Assembly (NCBI GenBank): GCA_934393555.1
Contig: CAKRQP010000110.1
Location: forward strand, 1-8,008
Reading direction: 5' to 3'
Length of the DNA stretch: 8,008 nt
From: Limivivens sp934393555
GTDB lineage: Bacteria; Bacillota; Clostridia; Lachnospirales; Lachnospiraceae
Positions 1-6,098 of the stretch are shown here, piece after piece. Each line of letters starts with the position of its first letter. Position 1 is the stretch's first letter. Below the pieces are notes generated by a model, which ran no database searches, had not been told where the DNA came from, and saw only the letters and a program-made list of their open reading frames with translations. A program made the position numbers and the translations under genes.

Positions 1-293
1 CAGGTCGCTTTCACTCCTGCATCGGTCACAGCTGTATGACCGGTCGCCGGGATTGTCGTCTGTGCTTTCAGTACTTTTCCACAGGTAGCACAATGGCTTC
101 CCTCCGTCTTTCCGGCCATCTCGCAGGTCGCTTTCACTCCTGCATCGGTCACAGCCGTATGACCGGTCGCTGGGATTGTCGTCTGCGCTTTCAGCACTTT
201 TCCACAGGTAGCACAATGGCTTCCCTCTGTCTTTCCGGCCGTTTCACAGGCCGCTTTCACTCCTGCATCCACCACTTCGGTATGACCAGTTGC
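1..293 (-). repeat. 123-bp tandem repeats encoding 41-residue Cys/His units
   Basis: The units run at 293-171, 170-48 and 47-1, the last cut by the window edge. Each begins with ATGHT and contains GVKA(A/T)CE, then HCATCGKVLKAQTTIP. The two edge-proximal DNA copies (1-123 and 124-246) differ at only about eight positions, while the copy from 247 on is more diverged. A degenerate founder-like unit precedes them (residues 1658-1694, nt 294-404), with CNH, ATC, YECEQC and a closing TLTATGH. The spacing of Cys-x-x-Cys plus extra Cys and His suggests a small metal-binding or disulfide fold, which is inference. Such repeats are common in large Lachnospiraceae surface proteins. Confidence 0.9.
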
Positions 294-3200
294 AGTCAGG
301 GTATCTTTCCAGGTGAAAGCACACTGCTCACATTCATAGGTTACATAGCCATCTTCCGTACAGGTGGCAGCCTTACGTTCGATGACTTTTCCGTCATGGT
401 TACAGAGAACAACCACATAGTGTGTATCTGCCAGATAATTTTCGTCCGCATCCTGATATCCCACAAGGATCTCCATGGACTGAATGCTGCCTTTTCTCAG
501 AGTGGTATCCTTATCCAGGCTCACGCTCAGAAGTCCTGTCTCACTTATGGAAACATGAACGCCCTCTGTATTGTTTAAAGTCTCCCGGATCACAAAGGTT
601 CCGTCTCCGGTCTCTTCGCCTTCCGGCCTGCTGATACTGTATACATAAGGAGTGAACTGCTCGTTCAGGCTCTCCCCGGGTGCCAGCACCGGTACATTTT
701 CATTCCCGGTCCTCAGCTGATAATATTTTCCTGTGACTGTGATATCCAGATCATTGGAGGTGATCTCCTGTCCTTCTGCATCCAAAACCTGTACGGTAAC
801 CCAGCTGTTTCCACGGCCAACCGTGTGAACCGTTCCATCCTCATCTACCTGAATGATATTTTCATCATAATTGGTATAAACAATATGATAATTGGATGCT
901 TCCAGAGGCTCCTGCTGAATCTCTCCGTTTTCATCTGTGAACAGTCGTGCAAGCACCGGCTGAAGTTTCAGCGTTTCTCCAGGAAGAAGACAGGTGCCTT
1001 CGCCGGATTCCCGCTTCACTTCAATGTCGATGATGTTGATATAATCCTCCTGCACATAAGCCTCGCAGCTGATCGACGGAACTTCGTTTCCTTCTTCATC
1101 CACAAGCAGGAAGCGCATGGATGTCTGCCCTGTTTTTCCCAGAGGCAGGATATGGATCCCTTCTTCATTGTCTGTGATCTGAAGAAGTTCCTTTCCTTCC
1201 TCACAGTCTTCCTTGATTCCTGTCACCTCTACTTTTGTGCGTTTTCCCTCCGGATACTCTCCACTTTCCTGATAAGTTTCCATCCAGATCTTTCCATTGG
1301 TGTCTCTCGTAAAGAAAGGACCGTTTTTCTGTCCGATGAACATATAAGCCCTCATATTCTCCATGCCGGTAAAGTAGTAGCTCTCACCACGCACTTCGAT
1401 GCTGTACTCACAGCGGGTGATTTCTTCATCATAAGCCTTCACGATAGCCTCGGCCTGGAACCACTGGCCTTCGCAGTATTCCCGACCAGTCACCTCGATA
1501 GACCTACCATCCTCAGCGATTGTCCATCCCATGCACTCCGGAGGCTGACGATTGCCGTTCTCATCATAAACAAAGACATTCCAGTCAATGGAAATACCTT
1601 CCTGGTTCTCAATCTCCGGCTCGGTTTTCACCGTCAGCGTCAGCGGAGCATTTGTGTATACTCTGGAATTTTCCGGTCCGCCATAGCTGTACTCCAGCTC
1701 TGCCTGATAATCAAAACCGTCAAAGTTGTAGGATTTGCCAATGTCTGATCCGCCATACTCGGCATAAACGGTTATACTTCCTCCATAGCTACGTTTCCGC
1801 TGCAGCTTTGCCAGACCTCTGCTACCTTCCGATGACTCCAGACGATTCCACATATTCTCATCATAGCTTACCCAGTAATAGTCAATATCTTCTTCCGGTA
1901 TCTCGATTTTTTCCACTTCTTCGCTTTCCTCATTATATCTCAGCTGATAAAGCCTGAAATTCCAGGAAGCAAGGTCGATCGTTTCGCCAATCAGCGGATT
2001 TACAGCTGAATTTCCCGAATAGTCAGATTCCAGATAATAATTTCCCGGGGACACATATACTCGGATATTGCTCTCTCCAATTTTCTTATCCCCGGCCTTA
2101 TAATAGATCGGGATATTGGTTCCGCCTTCTTTCTCCTTCGCTTTCACGTGAAGGGTCTGCTGATCTTCATCCACACTTACAGTTACAAGTTCTGAATCAA
2201 AGGTTTTGTCTTCCGCAAGTTCTACGGTATAAGCGGTGAAATCTTCTCCTTTTGTATAGCCTTCATCCTGGTCATACCACTGACGCACGACAGAGGTACG
2301 GATATCCATCTCGCTTCCATAGACCATCCAGCCATCGTACTGAACATACTCATAATCTACATGATAGTCCTCACCGGCTACCACTAAAGATACCGTTACT
2401 TCACCCTGAAAATCTTCTTCCTCTTCACCGGCATATTCATAAGCAACCGTAAGTTTTGCTTCTCCAAATCTGAGATCATTCTCATCATTTGCGACCCACA
2501 GCATGTAAGAGCCGTTTTCCTCTGCAATAATCGCTCCGTTCTCATCTTTATCACAATTAAATACCTGATCCGGATCGCTGATATTCACAGAGGTAATGTG
2601 TACAGGCAACTCTGTTCCATAAGGATGCTTCGGATTCTTCACCCAGATTTCATATTCCGGTTCAATCGTATAGTTCCAGCCAGGGAAGAGTACCTGGTCT
2701 GAAAGCTGATCTTTCAGGCTATTTTCTGTGCGAATCAGATCAAGCTGACGATATTCCTGCGCAATTACCTTCTCACCTTTCATGAGTTTTGCGCCAACAT
2801 AGAGATAATGGCCTTCTTCTGAAAAACCCTCTGCCGGGGTAAGAGTCAAGGTATTTCCCTCTGCTGTTATTGTCGCGCAGGTAAGATCTGCTGCCTCATC
2901 TGCGTCCATTCCATCCTGCAGAACTTCCCAGACAATCTCATAATCCTTCTGTCTATCCAAAGACTCTTCTGACAGAAGAGTCATAGTCAGCGGTTCACTT
3001 CTGTCTCCATAGAACAGATATCCATCTCCGTAACTGTATTCAAAGTCCAGATAATAGTTTACCGAAGCAAACGTGTACCTCTTATCGGCTACCCAACTCC
3101 AGTTTTCTTCTTCGGAATTCGGATCGGCCAGATTCTTTTCTGCCGTGATGTTAATGCTGGTTTCCCAGCCTTCCACTCTTTTCAAAACAGGCAGCCCGTA

Positions 3201-5375
3201 TTCCTCCTCGGAATCATCCATACGGGTCCACGCATCTTCGTCATAATTTACCCGATAGCGGATGCTTTCTTTCGGCTCCTCTGTCTTTTCTATTTCTCCG
3301 GTTTCTTCATTGTACTGCAAATAGTATACCTTAAATTCTTCCTCAAATGCGGTAAGATCTAAAATATCTTCCTTCAGCGGATTGATGGCTTCTCCGTTTT
3401 CATCCAGCAAAACTTCCGGCTCCAGTTGATGACCCGATCTGGAGACACTTACTCCGGCAGTCTGCTCTGCAATTTTCTGATCGCCAACCTTATAGCAGAT
3501 GGAAATATTTGTTCCGCCTTCTTTTGCTTTCGCTTTTACATGAAGAGTCTTTTGATCTTCGTCTGTGGTAACTTCCACAAGCTCCGTGTCATAGCCTGCT
3601 CCCACTTCCACCGTATAATCGGTATACCCTCCACCTCTACAGCTTCCATCAGAATCATAATAGTCACGATATACAGATGTAGTAATATCCTGTTCGCTGC
3701 CGCATATCATAGAGCCGGTATCTGTACTGAAAGCCCACTCCACGCTGTATCTTTCCGTGTTTACAGAGAGAGAAAACTGCTGTTCTCCCACAATATCCTG
3801 ATTTTCATCAGCAGTCCCGGCAAAAGAAAGAAAAACATCTGCACTTCCAGTTTTCAAATCCTCTTCGCTTTTTGCAGTAAAACGATATTCCTCAAATTCA
3901 TCCGGGGCAACAGTCCCATCTTCATTTCCGTTATACCAGAACAGATCTTCCGGGTCATTGATTTTTACACTGGTAATATGTACCGGCACACTTTCTCCCC
4001 AGGGATGTTTCGGATTCCGCACCCAGACTTCAAATTCTTTTGTCAGTGTATGGCTCTGACCTGGCAAAAGTACCTGATCTTCTGAATAATCTCTCGGTAT
4101 ATCCAGTTCGGTGGAAATCACATCGAGATATGTTCCTGTAGCTGTGATCTCATTTCCATATTTTAAAATCTTCGCTTCAACATCCAGCCAGTGACCTTCT
4201 TCATAAAATCCTTCCGCCGGTGTCAGTGTGATGGAAGCTCCATCCTCGGAAATTCCGGCGCAGGTAATCTCATTTGCTTCGTTTCCATCCTGCGTCACTG
4301 TCCACTGAACATCATAACCATCAAGACCATTCAGTCTTTCCGTATTGAGTTCCAGTACGAGTTCTTCGCTTCTGTCTCCGTAAAACAGAATGCTATTGTC
4401 CCTTCCACCGTAACTGTAGTTAAAGTCCAGGGAATACTCCAACTGGTCAAAAATGAATTCTTTTCTGGCGATTTCCTCCCAGCTGCCGCTTTCTTCCACA
4501 TATCTCTCTGCAAGAATCGTCACGCCGATCTCGCCGGAAGATTTTCGCCGCAGCTCCGGGAGACCAGTGCCGTCTGTTGACTCATCGACCCGCGCCCATT
4601 CGTTTTCATCGTATTCTGCGCGCCAGCGGATTCCCTCTGCATCGAGATCTTCCACTCTTTCTTCGACTGGATCGCCACTCGCATAGCTTTTCACCCGCTG
4701 TAAGTAAATGCCTCCCTGAGCGGAAAAATTCACCGGATCATCCACCAGCGGATTGATATCATTGCCTTCCTCATCCCTCAGCCTGTCATCATAGCTGTAC
4801 GACTGGATCTGATAATCTTCGCTCACTTCCTCCTCAGGAGCTTCCATAGAAGCTACTGAAATCTCCGGCTCCGTGGCATCGTTTTCTCCCTCATGCGCTT
4901 CGGTAGCTTTTTCTGTCGGAGGTGTTTCCGTTTCTGTCAGTGCCTCCGTTTCGGATTCTGTTTCCGGTGCCGAAGTCTCTGTCATAGAAGTCTCACTTTC
5001 CGGTGCGGCACTCTCGGACTCAGAGATTTCGCTTTCCGGTGCGGCATTCTCAGACTCAGTGGTTTCGCTTTCCGGTGCGGCGTTCTCAGACTCAATGGTT
5101 TCGCTTTCCGGCGCAGACACCTCGCCTGCGGTATTTTCCGCAGCAGCACTTTCTTCTTCCGGAACCACTGCCTCCTGGGCAGAAAGCTCGGTTTCTTCCG
5201 TCGCTGTCTGCACGGTTTCGCTTTCGGTCTCCTGGCTCTGAACTGCGGTTTCTTCCGCTGCTGTCTCCACCGTTACTTCCATGCCTTCTATGGATGCCGC
5301 TGAAACATAGCTTCCTGACAAAGAAGAAGCGGTCATCAGCACAGCCATCAGCATTGCAACTTTTCTTCTTTTCAT
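1..5375 (-). CDS. Large secreted/surface multi-repeat protein, C-terminus beyond window
   Basis: An open frame of 1791 codons runs from ATG (5375 to 5373) off the left edge without a stop. AAGGAGA (5388-5382) sits about 7 nt before the ATG. Residues 1-27 form a signal peptide: MKRRK, a hydrophobic stretch, then a YVSA-A cleavage site. Residues about 33-190 are an acidic Glu/Ser/Thr/Ala stalk with 12-residue repeats. Residues about 208-1335 hold two full copies and one shortened copy of a ~460-residue module with conserved YDE.W, EYSYG, LFYGDRSE, LTPAEGF, NPKHP and EGGTNI motifs. Residues about 1445-1548 resemble a bacterial Ig-like Big_2 domain, with the motif DEDGTVHTVGRGNSWVTV. Residues 1658-1791 are Cys/His tandem repeats. 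No enzyme domain is seen. An adhesin or cell-surface structural role is inferred. The wall anchor (LPXTG, SLH or other) would lie outside the window. The gene is divergent from the HTH-kinase operon. The 307-residue antisense frame at 825-1748 is a shadow. Confidence 0.93.
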   Translation of the reverse strand, partial: MKRRKVAMLMAVLMTASSLSGSYVSAASIEGMEVTVETAAEETAVQSQETESETVQTATEETELSAQEAVVPEEESAAAENTAGEVSAPESETIESENAAPESETTESENAAPESEISESESAAPESETSMTETSAPETESETEALTETETPPTEKATEAHEGENDATEPEISVASMEAPEEEVSEDYQIQSYSYDDRLRDEEGNDINPLVDDPVNFSAQGGIYLQRVKSYASGDPVEERVEDLDAEGIRWRAEYDENEWARVDESTDGTGLPELRRKSSGEIGVTILAERYVEESGSWEEIARKEFIFDQLEYSLDFNYSYGGRDNSILFYGDRSEELVLELNTERLNGLDGYDVQWTVTQDGNEANEITCAGISEDGASITLTPAEGFYEEGHWLDVEAKILKYGNEITATGTYLDVISTELDIPRDYSEDQVLLPGQSHTLTKEFEVWVRNPKHPWGESVPVHITSVKINDPEDLFWYNGNEDGTVAPDEFEEYRFTAKSEEDLKTGSADVFLSFAGTADENQDIVGEQQFSLSVNTERYSVEWAFSTDTGSMICGSEQDITTSVYRDYYDSDGSCRGGGYTDYTVEVGAGYDTELVEVTTDEDQKTLHVKAKAKEGGTNISICYKVGDQKIAEQTAGVSVSRSGHQLEPEVLLDENGEAINPLKEDILDLTAFEEEFKVYYLQYNEETGEIEKTEEPKESIRYRVNYDEDAWTRMDDSEEEYGLPVLKRVEGWETSINITAEKNLADPNSEEENWSWVADKRYTFASVNYYLDFEYSYGDGYLFYGDRSEPLTMTLLSEESLDRQKDYEIVWEVLQDGMDADEAADLTCATITAEGNTLTLTPAEGFSEEGHYLYVGAKLMKGEKVIAQEYRQLDLIRTENSLKDQLSDQVLFPGWNYTIEPEYEIWVKNPKHPYGTELPVHITSVNISDPDQVFNCDKDENGAIIAEENGSYMLWVANDENDLRFGEAKLTVAYEYAGEEEEDFQGEVTVSLVVAGEDYHVDYEYVQYDGWMVYGSEMDIRTSVVRQWYDQDEGYTKGEDFTAYTVELAEDKTFDSELVTVSVDEDQQTLHVKAKEKEGGTNIPIYYKAGDKKIGESNIRVYVSPGNYYLESDYSGNSAVNPLIGETIDLASWNFRLYQLRYNEESEEVEKIEIPEEDIDYYWVSYDENMWNRLESSEGSRGLAKLQRKRSYGGSITVYAEYGGSDIGKSYNFDGFDYQAELEYSYGGPENSRVYTNAPLTLTVKTEPEIENQEGISIDWNVFVYDENGNRQPPECMGWTIAEDGRSIEVTGREYCEGQWFQAEAIVKAYDEEITRCEYSIEVRGESYYFTGMENMRAYMFIGQKNGPFFTRDTNGKIWMETYQESGEYPEGKRTKVEVTGIKEDCEEGKELLQITDNEEGIHILPLGKTGQTSMRFLLVDEEGNEVPSISCEAYVQEDYINIIDIEVKRESGEGTCLLPGETLKLQPVLARLFTDENGEIQQEPLEASNYHIVYTNYDENIIQVDEDGTVHTVGRGNSWVTVQVLDAEGQEITSNDLDITVTGKYYQLRTGNENVPVLAPGESLNEQFTPYVYSISRPEGEETGDGTFVIRETLNNTEGVHVSISETGLLSVSLDKDTTLRKGSIQSMEILVGYQDADENYLADTHYVVVLCNHDGKVIERKAATCTEDGYVTYECEQCAFTWKDTLTATGHTEVVDAGVKAACETAGKTEGSHCATCGKVLKAQTTIPATGHTAVTDAGVKATCEMAGKTEGSHCATCGKVLKAQTTIPATGHTAVTDAGVKAT
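734..1043 (-). other. Bacterial Ig-like (Big_2-like) domain of the surface protein
   Basis: Residues about 1445-1548 start at YINIIDIEV, include LLPGETLKLQPVL and the ENIIQVDEDGTVHTVGRG core, and end at LDITVTG. The pattern of a polar strand, PGET.L.L, then DG.V...G.G...V.V matches group 2 bacterial Ig-like domains found in adhesins and invasin-like proteins. It is assigned by eye only. Confidence 0.6.
1371..2000 (-). repeat. Third, shortened copy of the ~460-residue module
   Basis: Residues about 1126-1335 begin with AVNPL and keep YDENMWNRLES, AELEYSYGG and a TIAEDGRSIEVTG segment, which match the first half of copies 1 and 2. The second half, with NPKHP and EGGTNI, is not recognisable. 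Residues 1336-1444 instead hold a diverged segment (TRDTNGKIWMETYQESGEY and onward) that leads into the Ig-like domain. Confidence 0.7.
2001..3383 (-). repeat. Second copy of the ~460-residue module
   Basis: Residues 665-1125 run from AINPLKED to just before the third NPL. Shared landmarks with copy 1 fall at constant spacing: NPL at residue 665 against 208, and NPKHP at 914 against 454. Other shared motifs are YDEDAWTRMDDS, LDFEYSYGD, LFYGDRSE, LTLTPAEGF, PVHITSV and KEGGTNI. The protein similarity is clear but diverged, so the duplication is old. Confidence 0.85.
3384..4754 (-). repeat. First copy of the ~460-residue module
   Basis: Residues 208-664 run from NPLVDD to the start of copy 2. 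The motifs in order are YDENEWARVDES, LDFNYSYGG, LFYGDRSE, SITLTPAEGF, VLLPGQSHTL, WVRNPKHPWG, PVHITSV, HVKAKAKEGGTNI. The alternation of short hydrophobic strands suggests several beta-sandwich (Ig-like) subdomains per module. That is inference, and I do not recognise the family. Confidence 0.85.
4971..5114 (-). repeat. 36-bp tandem repeats encoding an APESE-type 12-residue stalk repeat
   Basis: Four consecutive 36-bp units begin at 5114, 5078, 5042 and 5006. They encode variants of APESETTESENA, and the last is degenerate (APESETSMTETS). A further APETES remnant follows. They sit inside a longer Glu/Thr/Ser/Ala-rich segment (residues about 33-190), which is probably an extended, flexible stalk between the signal peptide and the first folded module. 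Confidence 0.9.
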
Positions 5376-5407
5376 AAAACGTCTCCTTTCCATTCTCTTT
5401 TGACTCG

Positions 5408-5416
5408 AGTATAGCA
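5408..5416 (-). promoter_or_regulatory. Extended -10 promoter for the surface-protein gene
   Basis: On the minus strand TGCTATACT gives TGn plus a 5/6 TATAAT match. Transcription would begin near 5401, leaving a leader of about 26 nt that carries the AAGGAGA site. No good -35 hexamer is seen at 16-18 bp, which is compatible with an extended -10 promoter or with activator dependence. Confidence 0.5.
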
Positions 5417-5438
5417 TCGCATTTTCGCCATTTGGTGT

Positions 5439-5469
5439 CCTGGAAGAAGACTTTTCCAGGCATTTCCAG
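5439..5469. promoter_or_regulatory. CTGGAA half-site cluster, possible operator
   Basis: CCTGGAA (5439-5445) and TTCCAGG (5454-5460) form a perfect 7-bp inverted repeat. A second TTTCCAG follows at 5463-5469, exactly 10 bp (one helical turn) after the TTTCCAG at 5453-5459. The cluster lies upstream of the leftward -10, roughly -38 to -68 from its predicted start, where an activator or repressor might bind. Which protein binds is unknown. Confidence 0.35.
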
Positions 5470-5497
5470 CCGGATACTGTCCATTTTTTCCGGCCTG

Positions 5498-5506
5498 TGC
5501 TATACT
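5498..5506 (+). promoter_or_regulatory. Distal extended -10 promoter candidate for the HTH-kinase operon
   Basis: TGCTATACT on the plus strand is identical to the leftward extended -10 at 5416-5408 but points the other way. The region 17 bp upstream (TGTCCA) is a poor -35. A transcript from here would start near 5513 and have a leader of about 110 nt that passes through the 28-bp dyad. Confidence 0.35.
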
Positions 5507-5524
5507 TAGTAATAATTTTATTGC

Positions 5525-5552
5525 ATATTGAAACTCCATGGGTTTTCAATAT
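5525..5552. promoter_or_regulatory. 28-bp dyad overlapping -35 and spacer, candidate operator
   Basis: ATATTGAAA (5525-5533) and TTTCAATAT (5544-5552) are perfect 9-bp inverted arms. The centre contains CCATGG on the same symmetry axis, so 12 of 14 base pairs are symmetric. The dyad covers the -35 and the whole spacer of the proximal rightward promoter. A dimeric HTH protein bound here would block RNA polymerase, and autoregulation by the adjacent HTH gene is the natural inference. Confidence 0.55.
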
Positions 5553-5557
5553 ATAAT
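5528..5557 (+). promoter_or_regulatory. Proximal promoter of the HTH-kinase operon
   Basis: TTGAAA (5528-5533, 5/6 to TTGACA), an 18-bp spacer and a perfect TATAAT (5552-5557). The predicted start is near 5564, giving a leader of about 59 nt before the GTG. This is the best promoter match in the window. Confidence 0.7.
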
Positions 5558-5567
5558 AACAGTTATT
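5555..5567. promoter_or_regulatory. 13-bp palindrome over -10 and transcription start
   Basis: AATAAC-A-GTTATT is a perfect 6-bp inverted repeat around one central base. It overlaps the 3' end of TATAAT and the predicted start. It could be a second operator, although AT-rich palindromes of this size arise by chance more easily than the 28-bp dyad. Confidence 0.35.
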
Positions 5568-5610
5568 TTTAAACAAATTTTGCAAGTAATTGTTGTTGAA
5601 AATTACAAAC

Positions 5611-5615
5611 GGAGG
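5611..5615 (+). promoter_or_regulatory. Shine-Dalgarno site fixing the GTG start of the HTH gene
   Basis: GGAGG lies 7 nt before GTG at 5623. The upstream in-frame TTG codons (5590, 5593, 5596) have no such site in front, and starting there would place the GGAGG inside the coding region. GTG is therefore the preferred start. Confidence 0.85.
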
Positions 5616-5622
5616 AAGCTCT

Positions 5623-6081
5623 GTGAAACACACGGATACCGAAAAAAAGCTGACCACCTCTCAGCTCCTGTCCATCATCAAAAAATCCGGACGGTTTTCT
5701 GAGGTGGCTCAGGTCTGGCAGGATGAAATGGAGACTCCTGTCTTCTGCCACTACCTTTATGAACTTATGGAAAAACACAACCTGACTGCCAAAGAGATCA
5801 TCCAGCGCAGCGGCATTGAACGCTCCTATTTTTATCACCTTCTCAGCGGTTCCAAAACCCCGGGAAGAAATATGATCCTCCGGATCGCACTCTGCATGGA
5901 AGCTACTCTTACGGAAACCGGTCAGCTTTTGCGCCTTGCCGGTCAGGGCAGCCTTTATCCAAAAGTACGCCGTGACGCAGCCATCATTTTTGCTATTGAG
6001 AAAAAATTCACGATGCAGCAGACCAACGAACTGCTGCTCAGTCTTCAGGAGACACCTCTTTATCGGGAATCCAATGACTGA
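5623..6081 (+). CDS. Helix-turn-helix (XRE/Cro-like) transcriptional regulator
   Basis: A 152-residue cytoplasmic protein starting at GTG, chosen for the GGAGG 7 nt upstream. Residues about 43-105 resemble a Cro/C1-type HTH: HYLYELMEKHNLTAKEII, then a turn at QRSGIE, then a recognition helix in RSYFYHLLSGSKTP, then helices through TLTETGQLLRLAG. Residues 1-42 are a polar N-terminal extension. The tail (about 113-147, with RRDAAIIFAIEKKF and TNELLLSLQETPLY) is helical and probably serves dimerisation or partner contact, which is inference. It is the first gene of an operon with the receptor-like kinase 17 bp downstream, and it is divergent from the large surface-protein gene. Two palindromes lie over its own promoter, so autoregulation is likely. 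The N-terminal tail and surface carry Ser/Thr residues that the kinase could phosphorylate, but no evidence here shows this. Confidence 0.9.
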   Translation: MKHTDTEKKLTTSQLLSIIKKSGRFSEVAQVWQDEMETPVFCHYLYELMEKHNLTAKEIIQRSGIERSYFYHLLSGSKTPGRNMILRIALCMEATLTETGQLLRLAGQGSLYPKVRRDAAIIFAIEKKFTMQQTNELLLSLQETPLYRESND

Positions 6082-6098
6082 ATCCGGAGGAACTGCTT

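Noticed and set aside
1..293. CRISPR array or other noncoding tandem repeat
   Set aside because: The 123-bp units are contiguous without spacers and stay in frame inside the surface-protein coding region.
825..1748. 307-codon plus-strand open frame, with similar ones at 36-578, 1520-1957, 3426-4085 and 4191-4580
   Set aside because: All lie antisense to the continuous 1791-codon minus-strand frame, which has a signal peptide, duplicated modules and a ribosome site. Their predicted proteins are compositionally odd and match no family I know.
4873..5241. Ser/Val-rich repetitive plus-strand frame and two further overlapping repetitive frames
   Set aside because: They are shadow translations of the 36-bp repeats in the acidic stalk of the minus-strand protein.
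5439..5460. Hairpin as a rho-independent terminator
   Set aside because: It lies between divergent promoters with no gene ending nearby, and it has no following T-run on either strand.
5590..5622. TTG start adding 11 residues to the HTH protein
   Set aside because: There is no ribosome site upstream of it, and the clear GGAGG at 5611-5615 points to GTG at 5623.
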